Source: Candidatus Aphodousia faecigallinarum (GTDB lineage: Bacteria > Pseudomonadota > Gammaproteobacteria > Burkholderiales > Burkholderiaceae_F). From it: a stretch of 34,298 nucleotides of DNA. Each line of letters starts with the position of its first letter. Position 1 is the first letter of the stretch. Position numbers and translations under genes: made by a program. The notes under the pieces were generated by a model. The model ran no database searches and was not told where the DNA came from. It was given only the letters and a program-made list of their open reading frames with translations. Positions 20,502 through 29,853 of the stretch are shown here, piece by piece. Location: the NCBI GenBank assembly GCA_018714755.1, contig DVMY01000076.1, positions 1-34,298 on the forward strand, written 5' to 3'.

Positions 20502-22316
20502 TTAATGAGCTGTTTTCGCCAACAACCCGCCACCGGCCACCATCATCGGATCATCCGGATTGACAAGCAATGTGCGCAGCGCGGCTTCCACCACTTCACC
20601 AAAAACCGGAGCGGCCACCACACCGCCGGCGTGACCCGAATCCTTCGGCTCGTCAATCATGACGGCCACCACCAAACGAGGCTGCGTAGCTGGTGCGACG
20701 CCCACAAAGGAGGCTACATAGTCTTTAACGTACTCGCCGTTTTTAACTTTATAGACGGTGCCTGTTTTACCCGCCACGGTGTAGCCGGTTACCTTCAAGC
20801 GCGAGGCGGTTCCGCCTCTGTGCACGGTGGTCATCATCATGGCTCGCATCTGTCGGGCCACTTCCGGACGATAGACCTGTTCACCGACCGCCGGATGATC
20901 TTGCTTTGTCAGAGTCAACGGAATGACGTCGCCATTGCGAGCAAAAACGGTGTAAGCCTGAGCAATTTGCATGAGCGATGCTGACAGACCATAGCCATAG
21001 GAAATAGTGGCTTGTTCAACCGGACCCCAGGACTTGGCAGGACGCAGCCGACCGGCAACCGCTCCCGGGAACCCAACCTGAGGCGCCTGTCCAAAGCCTA
21101 AACGACTATAGGTCTCCCAGAGCGTTTGCGAGGGTATTTGCAAAGCGATCTTCACCGTTCCAACGTTGGACGACTTGGCGATAACCTGAGAGACCGTCAA
21201 AAGGCCGTAATTGTGCGTGTCGCTGATTCTGCGATCTGCCACCATGATCCGACCCGGCGCCGTTTGAATCAAACTGTCCGGGCGCACAATACCCATATCC
21301 AGCGCTTTAGCAATAGCAAAGGGTTTCATGATGGAGCCGGGTTCAAACGTGTCGGTCACCACACGATTACGAATCTTGTCAAACACAAACGTGCTTCGGT
21401 CATTGGGATCGAAGCCCGGCCAACTCACCAAAGCTAAGATTTCTCCCGTAATGGAATCAGCCACTACAACGGCGCCAGCCTTAGCCTGGTGCTTTTCAAC
21501 AGCATTTCGCACCGCGCTATAAGCGATATATTGGATCCGAGAGTCAATCGACAGATGCAAATCTTGACCGGGTACAGGCTCTTGAGTCCACATTTCTTCA
21601 ATGATATGACCCAAACGATCGCGAATAACCCGACGAGCGCCTTTTTGACCGGTAAGCGTTTTGTCGTTAGCTAATTCAATGCCTTCCTGACCACGATCCT
21701 CACGGTTATTGAATCCCACAATATGAGCGGAGACTTCGCCGCCAGGATAGTGACGCTTGACGTCAGGCGTATAGGTTAATCCTTCCAAGTGTAAGGCTTG
21801 AACTTGACGCACCACATCCATATCGACCTGGCGAGCCAAGTTGACAAACGCATCCTTGCGCGCCAGTCGTTTCTGGAGCGTTCTCTCGGAAACCCCCAAC
21901 AAGTCGGAAAGTTCACTAATCTGTTGAGGTGTGGCGGTCACAAGGTTAGTGGTCGCCCAAATACTGCGAGCCGGCAGCGACGCGGCAAGCACCACTCCGT
22001 TGCGGTCAAAAATCTGACCGCGACCTGCTGCGATTTCAAGCGTTTTGGCGTAACGAACCTCACCCTGTTTCTGCAAAAAATCTGTATTAAAGCATTGCAA
22101 ATACCCGGCTCGCAGGAAACAAACCACAAAGATGCCCACTAGCGCGCCCAGCACCATGTGTGAACGTTTTTGAGAGATTTCAAGCGCTCTCCATTCCTTA
22201 TCGCGTTCTTTGGAGCGCTTTGGCATACGAGGAGCCGTGTCCTCGCTCCAAAATTCATGGAAACGTCTTTTAATAAAAGCAAAAACACGCGCGTAGAAGG
22301 AGTGATTCGTCATCAT
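20502..22316 (-). CDS. ftsI: Peptidoglycan transpeptidase FtsI (PBP3)
   Basis: SIMKPF (SxxK), KSSNVG (SxN) and AGKTGT (KTG) motifs; N-terminal TM anchor. Confidence 0.97.
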   Translation of the reverse strand: MMTNHSFYARVFAFIKRRFHEFWSEDTAPRMPKRSKERDKEWRALEISQKRSHMVLGALVGIFVVCFLRAGYLQCFNTDFLQKQGEVRYAKTLEIAAGRGQIFDRNGVVLAASLPARSIWATTNLVTATPQQISELSDLLGVSERTLQKRLARKDAFVNLARQVDMDVVRQVQALHLEGLTYTPDVKRHYPGGEVSAHIVGFNNREDRGQEGIELANDKTLTGQKGARRVIRDRLGHIIEEMWTQEPVPGQDLHLSIDSRIQYIAYSAVRNAVEKHQAKAGAVVVADSITGEILALVSWPGFDPNDRSTFVFDKIRNRVVTDTFEPGSIMKPFAIAKALDMGIVRPDSLIQTAPGRIMVADRRISDTHNYGLLTVSQVIAKSSNVGTVKIALQIPSQTLWETYSRLGFGQAPQVGFPGAVAGRLRPAKSWGPVEQATISYGYGLSASLMQIAQAYTVFARNGDVIPLTLTKQDHPAVGEQVYRPEVARQMRAMMMTTVHRGGTASRLKVTGYTVAGKTGTVYKVKNGEYVKDYVASFVGVAPATQPRLVVAVMIDEPKDSGHAGGVVAAPVFGEVVEAALRTLLVNPDDPMMVAGGGLLAKTAH

Positions 22317-22657
22317 GACTGATCCCCCTCTTTACGCGTTACAAAGCGAGGCACGGGTTTAGGCTGCAAAATCACCGTGTTTTCATTGCGGGCAGGCTCC
22401 AGTCCCATTTCCCTGGCGCCGGAAGCTATGTAGCCCGGCAAGGTCACCTTGGCCAATTCAATGTTGATTTCGCGCTGCTCATCGAGCAGACGTCTGGATT
22501 GCTCTTGCTCCTGCTCAATCTCAGAAATCAAAGCTCGAACCTTATATTGATTGTTGACAATCAAGAGCGCCAACCAAACCACTAAAATCGTTAATAAAAC
22601 GATGCTCACCAAGCTCCAGTTTTGACGCAGACGGCGCAGCAACTCCAATCGAATCAT
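22313..22657 (-). CDS. ftsL: Cell division protein FtsL
   Basis: 114 aa; single TM followed by coiled coil. Located between rsmH and ftsI. Confidence 0.88.
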   Translation of the reverse strand: MIRLELLRRLRQNWSLVSIVLLTILVVWLALLIVNNQYKVRALISEIEQEQEQSRRLLDEQREINIELAKVTLPGYIASGAREMGLEPARNENTVILQPKPVPRFVTRKEGDQS

Positions 22658-23604
22658 GACGACCTCCCCGCTCTCACACGAGTGGCCAGACGCAAAATAG
22701 CGCTTCTGGCTCGTGGGTTGGCGTCACACTCTTGCGGTGTCGGCAAAACACGCTTTACCTCTGTTAATTGCGCACGGGGCAATTCATCGGCACGAAGCGG
22801 CAACCGAGAATCGATTCCTTTTTCTGGATGGGCTTTTTCATCAAAGAAGCGTTTGACGATTCGATCTTCCAAAGAATGGAACGTGATGACCGCGATGCGG
22901 CCACCATCAACCACCAAATCCATTGAAGCATTCAACGCTTGAGCAAGCTCATCGAGTTCGCTGTTGATATGGATACGAATGGCTTGAAAGGTCCTCGTGG
23001 CCGGATTTTGCGTCGGATCCTTTTTGTTGGCAGGAACCACGTCTGCCACTAACTTCGCCAGCTGCTGAGTGGTTTCTATCGGAGTCTGCACGCGCGTTTG
23101 AACAATCGAATGAGCAATACGTTTGGCAAAGCGTTCTTCTCCCAACGTGTGAATCACACGTGCAATATCTTCTTCACTCGCAACCGCCAACCACTCGGCC
23201 GCTGTCTGTCCGCTCGTGGTATCCATCCTCATATCCAAAGGACCGTCCATACGGAAAGAAAAACCACGGGAAGCATCATCAATCTGAGGGCTTGAAACGC
23301 CGATATCCATGAAGACACCGTTGACCTGATCAACCCCCCTGGCGTTCAGTTCTTCCTTTAGTCTTGAGAATGGCGCATGAATAATGCGAAAACGCTCATC
23401 GTTGATTTCTGAGGCCGCTACAACAGCTTCGGGATCTCTATCGAAAGCGAAAAGTCTTCCTTGATCTGAAAGAAGGGAAAGAATTTTGCGTGTATGCCCC
23501 CCTCGGCCGAACGTCGCATCAACGTACGTACCGTTTGGATCCGTTACCACCAAAGGCGGCGCCACCTCTGCCATCACGGAGAGATGAGCCAAACGCTTAT
23601 TCAT
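22654..23604 (-). CDS. rsmH: 16S rRNA (cytosine1402-N4)-methyltransferase RsmH (MraW)
   Basis: HLSVMAEVAPPLVV..GTYVDATFGRGGHTR, DIGVSSPQIDDASRGFSFR and ITFHSLEDRIVKRFF motifs. Confidence 0.98.
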   Translation of the reverse strand: MNKRLAHLSVMAEVAPPLVVTDPNGTYVDATFGRGGHTRKILSLLSDQGRLFAFDRDPEAVVAASEINDERFRIIHAPFSRLKEELNARGVDQVNGVFMDIGVSSPQIDDASRGFSFRMDGPLDMRMDTTSGQTAAEWLAVASEEDIARVIHTLGEERFAKRIAHSIVQTRVQTPIETTQQLAKLVADVVPANKKDPTQNPATRTFQAIRIHINSELDELAQALNASMDLVVDGGRIAVITFHSLEDRIVKRFFDEKAHPEKGIDSRLPLRADELPRAQLTEVKRVLPTPQECDANPRARSAILRLATRVRAGRSS

Positions 23605-23613
23605 CCACCTCTC

Positions 23614-24042
23614 CTAAAGCACTAAATCAAACACGTCTTGCGGCAGTCCTTTCTGCAATTCTGCCTGTTCAAACTGCATGTACTTCACTTGATCCCACAG
23701 TTCAAAGTGATTACCCAAACCAATCAAAGTCACTTCACGATTTAAACCACAGAGGCTGCGCAGATCGGTCGGCACGAGGAGTCTGCCAGCGGCGTCGGCG
23801 GTCACATCAACCGCGCTACCCAACATGACACGCTGCAAAACCCTCGCCGAATAGGGCAAGGCCACTAATCGCGCTCTGAGTTCTTCCCAAACAGCCCGGG
23901 GGAAAATCAACGCGCAGCCATCCGGGTGGCGCGTCAATGTCACTTCACCTTCGCAAGGCACAAGAAGGCTCTCCCGGTACTTGGCAGGTAACGAGAGACG
24001 GCCTTTTGCGTCGAGCACCAGTAGTGACGTGCCTTGAAACAT
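23614..24042 (-). CDS. mraZ: Transcriptional regulator MraZ
   Basis: 142 aa with two SpoVT/AbrB-like halves (DAKGRLSLPAKYRE..., DAAGRLLVPTDLRSL...). First gene of the dcw cluster. Confidence 0.97.
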   Translation of the reverse strand: MFQGTSLLVLDAKGRLSLPAKYRESLLVPCEGEVTLTRHPDGCALIFPRAVWEELRARLVALPYSARVLQRVMLGSAVDVTADAAGRLLVPTDLRSLCGLNREVTLIGLGNHFELWDQVKYMQFEQAELQKGLPQDVFDLVL

Positions 24043-24092
24043 CAGTCCACCCTTGAAATTTCACGTAAAGACAAAAAAGCGGTTCGCGCTTT

Positions 24093-24117
24093 GGGCACAA
24101 ACTTCCACTTTTTCCCA
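24093..24117 (-). promoter_or_regulatory. Putative MraZ box
   Basis: Minus strand TGGGA-AAAAG-TGGAA-GTTTG-TGCCC: one perfect and two degenerate TGGGN-like repeats at exact 10-nt spacing upstream of mraZ. Confidence 0.6.
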
Positions 24118-24131
24118 CTTTCTAACACGGA

Positions 24132-24160
24132 AATTTAAAAGTATCTGTGAACTAAGTCAA
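24132..24160 (-). promoter_or_regulatory. Putative sigma70 promoter of the dcw cluster
   Basis: Minus strand TTGACT - 17 nt - TAAATT, just upstream of the putative MraZ box. Confidence 0.55.
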
Positions 24161-24300
24161 GGATTTTCAAAAATTTTTTAGAAAGAATTGATACGAGAAA
24201 AAGGGGGTTCAAACTGACGACACAGGATATTGTTAGTAAGAAGACAAAAAGAACTAAAACTTGTTAAATATCTATTTTGCTATTAACTGACGTAAATTTA

Positions 24301-24320
24301 AGGCGCTCCTCAGAGCGCCT
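24301..24320 (-). terminator. Possible terminator of the acyl-CoA synthetase gene
   Basis: Perfect 8-bp inverted repeat AGGCGCTC-ctca-GAGCGCCT, 10 nt past the stop codon. On the minus strand it is followed by TTAAATTT (imperfect T-tract). Confidence 0.5.
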
Positions 24321-24329
24321 ATCAGGGCA

Positions 24330-26444
24330 TTAAAGTTTTGTTAAATCGACTTTAATTCGTCCGTCCACCGCGATGCCCTCGCCATTTTTCTCACTGATGA
24401 TGAGAGGATTGATATCCAATTCGACAATCGCAGGGAAGTCGCTAACCAATTGAGAAATTCTCAACAGACATTCCCGCAGTTGCTCCATTTGAGCCGGAGT
24501 CGTTCCGCGGGCACCTTCCAAAAGCTTATAGGCTTTCACTCCTTTGATCATTTCGTCGGCGTCCACGTCGGTAAGCGGCGCCATCCGGAAAGTGACGTCT
24601 TTCATCACTTCGATGAAAACGCCACCCAAACCGAACATCACCATATGACCATATTGCGGATCGGTTGCCACACCGCAAACCATTTCCCGGGATCCCTTCA
24701 CCATTTCCTGAATAATGACACCTTCAAGCCCTTCCAAGAGGTTCTTTTCTTTGAGCTTTTCGATTAAATCACGATACTCGGCTCGCAATTGATCTGCGTC
24801 TTGAATGTTAACTCGGACCCCACCGACATCTGTTTTGTGAGAGGTTGTTTTCGAAGTCATCTTCATGACAACCGGATAACCCACTTTTTCGGCAATGGCC
24901 ACCGCCTCTTCTTCGCTAACGGCAAAGCCGGAGCGACACACACGGATCCCGTACGCATCCAAAACATCGATGCTTTCGCGAGTGGTTAATTGCTCGCGAC
25001 CCTGAGAGGCACTTTGCATGATGATTTCGCGGGCGCGATCACGATCTACTTCAAAAGTCGGCGTCATCCCGACAGGTTTTTCAACCCAAAGACGCTGCTG
25101 ATTGAGGCGATTTAATCCATCGGCTGCCTGTTCGGCGTACATGAAAAACGGCACATTAACCTTCATATCCGATAACTCGGAGAAGAACGCGCTCTTCGTC
25201 ATAAACACGCCGACAATCGGTTTTTCAGAATGTTGCGCTTTGATATCCATCACGGCACGCGCCACGTCAATGTCTTTCAAACCCAAAAACGGCAAGTAAA
25301 TGACAATGACCATATCGACATTTTCGTCAGCCAACACCGTCTCAAGCGTTTGCTTGTAATGCTCAATCGGCGCCGAGGCGATCATATCAACCGGATTTTT
25401 GACCGATGCGGCCGCAGGCAGGAAGGAGCGAAGCTTTTCCTTCGTTTCTTCACTCAAGGCGGCCATTTTCATGCCATACTCACAGACCGCGTCCGTAGCC
25501 ATGATGCCGGGACCGCCGGAATTGGTGATGATGGCTACTCTGTCGCCCTTCGGAATCGGACAATTGGCAAATACTTTTGCGGTCGCAAAGAGGTTTTCAA
25601 GAGAATACTCACGAATCACACCGGATTGAGTCAACAGAGCATGGGCGGCTTTGTCAGCACCGGCCAATGAACCGGTATGCGAAGAGGCCGCGCTGGCGCC
25701 AGCGGCGCTGCGACCGGCCTTTAAGGCTAAAATCGGTTTTTGCTTTGAGACACGGGTGGCCAGTTTTCTGAAGTTCGCGGGATTTTGGATAGATTCCATA
25801 TAAAGCAGAATTTGCTTCACATCGTCTTCATTTTCCCAATATTCAATGGCGGTTTCAGCGTTTACGTCAGCTTGATTGCCAATGGAGATAAATTGCGCGA
25901 AACCTAAATTCAAGTCCTTCAAAATATTCAGAATCCCGCCGCCTAAAGCACCGGACTGGGAGACAAAACCAATTCCACCGCGCTCGGGCAGGCTTTCGGC
26001 AAAACAGCCGTCCATTCGGACGTCCGGATGGGTATTGACTACGCCCAAGCAATTGGGACCCACACAACGCATTCCATAGGCGCGCACCTTTTCCAGAAGA
26101 GCCTGTTCCAATTGAGCGCCTTCTTTTCCGGTCTCCTTAAACCCTGCGCTAATCACACAGAGACCACCAACTCCCTTTTCGTGACACTGATCAATTGTGG
26201 AAAGAACAAACTTGGCGTTAACCACCACAATGGCCAAATCCACTTCACCGGGAACATCCAAGACAGTCGGGTAAGCCTGCAACCCTTCGATGACACCCCC
26301 TTTGGGATTTACAGGATAAATGTTTCCTTTAAAGCCATACTCCTGCAATCGTTTCATGATGTCTGAGCCAATCGTATGGGCTTTTGTGGACGCTCCGATC
26401 ACCGCGATGGCATGAGGTTTCATAATTTTGTCGAGGTTTTGCAT
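24330..26444 (-). CDS. Acyl-CoA/acetate--CoA ligase (NDP-forming), fused alpha-beta subunits
   Basis: CoA-binding domain (IAVIGASTKAHTIGSDIMKRL), SSHTGSLAGADKA and a C-terminal ATP-grasp domain (GYPVVMKMTSKTTSHKTDVGGV). ORF extends to 26462, but the internal Met at 26444 has an AAGGA RBS. Confidence 0.9.
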   Translation of the reverse strand: MQNLDKIMKPHAIAVIGASTKAHTIGSDIMKRLQEYGFKGNIYPVNPKGGVIEGLQAYPTVLDVPGEVDLAIVVVNAKFVLSTIDQCHEKGVGGLCVISAGFKETGKEGAQLEQALLEKVRAYGMRCVGPNCLGVVNTHPDVRMDGCFAESLPERGGIGFVSQSGALGGGILNILKDLNLGFAQFISIGNQADVNAETAIEYWENEDDVKQILLYMESIQNPANFRKLATRVSKQKPILALKAGRSAAGASAASSHTGSLAGADKAAHALLTQSGVIREYSLENLFATAKVFANCPIPKGDRVAIITNSGGPGIMATDAVCEYGMKMAALSEETKEKLRSFLPAAASVKNPVDMIASAPIEHYKQTLETVLADENVDMVIVIYLPFLGLKDIDVARAVMDIKAQHSEKPIVGVFMTKSAFFSELSDMKVNVPFFMYAEQAADGLNRLNQQRLWVEKPVGMTPTFEVDRDRAREIIMQSASQGREQLTTRESIDVLDAYGIRVCRSGFAVSEEEAVAIAEKVGYPVVMKMTSKTTSHKTDVGGVRVNIQDADQLRAEYRDLIEKLKEKNLLEGLEGVIIQEMVKGSREMVCGVATDPQYGHMVMFGLGGVFIEVMKDVTFRMAPLTDVDADEMIKGVKAYKLLEGARGTTPAQMEQLRECLLRISQLVSDFPAIVELDINPLIISEKNGEGIAVDGRIKVDLTKL

Positions 26445-26549
26445 GATGATCCTTTTCCCCAAGCTTGTAAGCTAAAAAACATTCTTATGATACATAGACA
26501 ACTTTAAAAAATTAACCCCCCAAAAAGACATACTTTTGGAGCAAAGGGA

Positions 26550-27509
26550 CTAGTTAACCTTGATTCCTTCTAACAGCCATGGCGCTATTTTCCGTAACTT
26601 CGGCGTTATCTCCCTTTCAAATATCTGTTTTGAAAGATCGGCCACACGAGAAACCAGATGCGGAGGCTCATCTGAACGAGCCACTAGATATAAAGGACTG
26701 GAAAGTTCGGGAGGAGGCAACGGGTAGAGCGCTATTTTTTGAGCGATTTCCGGGTTTTGCAAAATACCCAACGCTCTTGCGATCGTCCAACCCGCCCCCC
26801 TGGCGACCAGTGACATCATTGTGCTGCTTGAATCCACTTCAATTCGGGAAGGAATATCCATGTGCAGCAAACTGATGTAGGTGTCATTTAGGCGTCCCTC
26901 CCCGCCTTTTTGAATGTACTGCAGATAAGGTAAACCGCACAACTGGATTTCTTGCCAAGTCCATGATTCAGGATGAGCGCGAGCAAAATCAACCGGCATC
27001 ATCAGTATCGATTGCTCCTCGAAAATCTTTCGTCGAGTCAATCCTTTCATTTCGGAAAACACATTGCTGACAAACGCAAAGTCAATCTCACGATTCTGAA
27101 CCGCGTTAATAAGAAATTGAGAAGTCCCCGTGATGGCGAATACCCGAGAAGCCTCTTGCCTCACGGCCGTGATAAAAGAAGGAAGAAATGATTTTGCGAG
27201 ACTTTCAATGGTTCCAACACAAAAAACCGGCAACAAAAAAGCGCCTTCTCGAATTTCTCCCACTGTTTTTTCTAATGACTCACGAGCTAAAAGTGCCTGA
27301 TGCATCAGCACCTCTGCTTCTTGCGTGAGCGCAATCGGTCGCTTTGAGCGATCAAAAAGGTCCGCGCCCAAGCGATCTTCTAATTTTTTAATCTTTTTTG
27401 TGACAGCCGATTGAGTTAACGATAGCTTCTGGGCCGCTTTAGAAAAACTGTGTGTTTCACAAACGGCTATGAATACGTCAAGATCATCATCGAGCATGGA
27501 CATGATCAC
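26550..27509 (-). CDS. LysR-family transcriptional regulator
   Basis: N-terminal wHTH: LDVFIAVCETHSFSKAAQKLSLTQSAVTKKIKKLEDRLGADLFDRSKRPIALT. Confidence 0.95.
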   Translation of the reverse strand: MIMSMLDDDLDVFIAVCETHSFSKAAQKLSLTQSAVTKKIKKLEDRLGADLFDRSKRPIALTQEAEVLMHQALLARESLEKTVGEIREGAFLLPVFCVGTIESLAKSFLPSFITAVRQEASRVFAITGTSQFLINAVQNREIDFAFVSNVFSEMKGLTRRKIFEEQSILMMPVDFARAHPESWTWQEIQLCGLPYLQYIQKGGEGRLNDTYISLLHMDIPSRIEVDSSSTMMSLVARGAGWTIARALGILQNPEIAQKIALYPLPPPELSSPLYLVARSDEPPHLVSRVADLSKQIFEREITPKLRKIAPWLLEGIKVN

Positions 27510-27618
27510 ACTCCGAATACCATTCCACGAAAGAATAATAAATAGTATGCCAAAGAATTTAATTGGCGGGCGAAAAATTTATTCAGACAATGAAAAGCGT
27601 AACAAAGGAGCATGTCCG

Positions 27619-28560
27619 ATGAGCATAAAACATATTATTGAATTGCAAGATCTGCTGGATGATCCCGCGGTGAACGGTCAACGTGTCGCCGAGTATCTTC
27701 GAGGCTACGGCGCAGAGGATATTAAGGTAACGACGCTGACCGGAGAAAAAGGCTCGACTGATTTCATTCGTATTGTTATTCCCGGCACTCAGGGAAAAAC
27801 GCTCGGCGGGCATTATCCGACATTAGGCGTGGTGGGACGCCTGGGTGGATTGGGCGCCAGACCTGAACGCATTGGATTCACAAGTGACGGTGACGGGGCG
27901 CTTGCGGCCTTGGCTGTCGCCGCCAAATTAGCTCAAATGCGCGCTCGAGGCGACGCGATTAAAGGCGACGTCATCATCACCACTCACATTTGCCCGCATG
28001 CACCCACTCGCCCGCATGAACCGGTCCCGTTTATGGATTCTCCTGTAAGCAGCCAAAAATGCAACACTGTGGAAGTGGATGAAGCAATGGACGCGATTTT
28101 GTGTCTGGACACCACTAAAGGCAACCGCATTGTGAATGTCAATGGCATTGCGATCACGCCCACTGTAAAAGAAGGCTACATTTTGCGCACCAGTGAACCT
28201 CTGCTTTCCATAATGGAGATTGCCACCGGCAAACTGCCAGTTGTTTTGCCCTTAACACAACAAGACATCACGCCATACGGCAACGGCATTTATCACTTGA
28301 ATTCTATTTTGCAGCCAAGTGTCGCCACCCATGTTGCCTGCGTCGGCGTCGCCATCACAACTCAAACTCAAGTTCCGGGTTGCGCCACGGGAGCCACACA
28401 TCTTTGCGACATTGACGACTGCGTTCGTTTCGTGATTGAGGCTGCCAAGGTGTATGAGGCGGATCAAAGTCTTTTCTACGACGTGGAAGAATACGAGCGA
28501 CTAACCGCTCTTTATGGTTCTCTGAAGCACTTCCAAACTAATGGTGGAGGACTCTCATGA
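27619..28560 (+). CDS. DUF1177 family protein
   Basis: MSIKHIIELQDLLDDPAVNGQRVAEYL... with GGHYPTLGVVGRLGG, TSDGDGALAALAVA and HICPHAPTRPHEPVPFMDSPV. The ORF-track start (27469) is too long; ATG 27619 has an AGGAG RBS. Confidence 0.8.
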   Translation: MSIKHIIELQDLLDDPAVNGQRVAEYLRGYGAEDIKVTTLTGEKGSTDFIRIVIPGTQGKTLGGHYPTLGVVGRLGGLGARPERIGFTSDGDGALAALAVAAKLAQMRARGDAIKGDVIITTHICPHAPTRPHEPVPFMDSPVSSQKCNTVEVDEAMDAILCLDTTKGNRIVNVNGIAITPTVKEGYILRTSEPLLSIMEIATGKLPVVLPLTQQDITPYGNGIYHLNSILQPSVATHVACVGVAITTQTQVPGCATGATHLCDIDDCVRFVIEAAKVYEADQSLFYDVEEYERLTALYGSLKHFQTNGGGLS

Positions 28561-29840
28561 CCTTTTCTATGATCGGAGCCACTGTCATAGTGCTCTTAAC
28601 AATCGCAGCCCTTCTGAAACGATGGGAAACACGCCTAGTGTTGATTACCGCGGGTCTTGCCATGGGGATCATCAGCCTCGCGCCCAATATCGCGCTTGGC
28701 AACATGATGAAAAACATGACCAACGCCTCAATGATTTTGGCCATTTGCTCCTCATTGGGTTTCGCGGCGGTCGTTTCAATGACCCGATGCGATGTGCATT
28801 TTGTAGGTCTTCTGGTTAAACCGCTTGGGAAATTGGGCTTTTTCCTTTTGCCGTTTTGCATGTTGGTGGCCTCCTGCGTGGCTATTGCCATTCCCTCTGC
28901 CGCTGGATGCGCGGCAGCGCTCGGCCCCACAATGATTCCTTTAATGGTGAGAGCCGGCTTTAGGCCCGCCATTGCGGGCGCAGCCATCATCGGCTCCATC
29001 ATCCCATCTGCCCTCTCACCGGGATCTAGCCACAACGTTTGGGTGGCCAAGATTTCCAATATGGAAGTGATGGATCTTATCGTCCAATTCGCACCGAAGA
29101 TTCTCGTTTTGTGCGCCCTCAACATCATCATGGTCACGGCGATGATTTTTGTGTTCAGAGACTACAAAAAGAATGCCGGCAATCAAGGTGATGTGTTTGA
29201 AGTGGCAAGCGACGCCCGTGGTGAGTTGCCCGAACACGTCAACTTCTTCTACGCCATCGCTCCGATCCTTCCGATCGTTCTTTTGATGCTTGGCGCGACC
29301 TGCGTGCCCGCCCTCAAAATGAGCGTGGCAGAAGCCATGATTTACGGCACGATTTACACCCTTTTGGTCACTCGAGCCAATCCTGAAAAACTCACGAAAG
29401 AATTTTTCAATGGCATGGGTAAAGGCTACGCCAATATTCTGGGCATCATCGTGGCGGCCGGTTGCTTCGCGGGTGGCCTTCAAGCCGCGGGCGTCATCGA
29501 CGCTTTGATTGAATCGCTTAAAAATTCAAAGGAAATCGCCGCGCTCGCCGCCAATTTCGGACCCTTCTTAATGGGCGTTTTAACCGGCTCGGGTGATGCG
29601 GCGGGGCACGCCTTTAACCAGGCCGTCACTCCATACGCCGCGGAATTTGGAATGAAAGTGCCCAACCTTGGCGTTGTCGCGTCGTTGTCCGGCGCCTTGG
29701 GACGTATGTGTTCGCCGATTGCAGGCGCCACATTGGTGGTGGCCGGCATGATTAAGGCGAGTCCCTTGGAAGTCTCGAAACGCATGGCCATCCCGATGAT
29801 TGTCAATGTCATCTTATTAGGCTTTATCTTTGAACTCTAA
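28557..29840 (+). CDS. DcuC-like C4-dicarboxylate/anion transporter family membrane protein
   Basis: 427 aa polytopic membrane protein with IPSAAGCAAALGPTMIPLM...SALSPGSSHNVWVA and LTGSGDAAGHAFNQAVTP, typical of the DcuC family. 4-nt ATGA overlap with the DUF1177 gene. Confidence 0.8.
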   Translation: MTFSMIGATVIVLLTIAALLKRWETRLVLITAGLAMGIISLAPNIALGNMMKNMTNASMILAICSSLGFAAVVSMTRCDVHFVGLLVKPLGKLGFFLLPFCMLVASCVAIAIPSAAGCAAALGPTMIPLMVRAGFRPAIAGAAIIGSIIPSALSPGSSHNVWVAKISNMEVMDLIVQFAPKILVLCALNIIMVTAMIFVFRDYKKNAGNQGDVFEVASDARGELPEHVNFFYAIAPILPIVLLMLGATCVPALKMSVAEAMIYGTIYTLLVTRANPEKLTKEFFNGMGKGYANILGIIVAAGCFAGGLQAAGVIDALIESLKNSKEIAALAANFGPFLMGVLTGSGDAAGHAFNQAVTPYAAEFGMKVPNLGVVASLSGALGRMCSPIAGATLVVAGMIKASPLEVSKRMAIPMIVNVILLGFIFEL

Positions 29841-29853
29841 ACAGGATACAAAC

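Noticed and set aside
26519-26538. CCAAAA-agacatac-TTTTGG hairpin downstream of the LysR gene
   Set aside because: Short AT-rich stem with the T-tract displaced by a G-run; too weak to call a terminator.
27537-27583. AATAAAT...ATTTATT inverted repeat in the LysR/DUF1177 intergenic region as a LysR operator
   Set aside because: Seven-base AT-only match with a long spacer, no T-N11-A core clearly supported; expected by chance.
28538-29137. 199-aa minus-strand ORF
   Set aside because: Antisense to the DcuC-like gene; low-complexity Met/Ala/Arg composition, no domain, no RBS logic.
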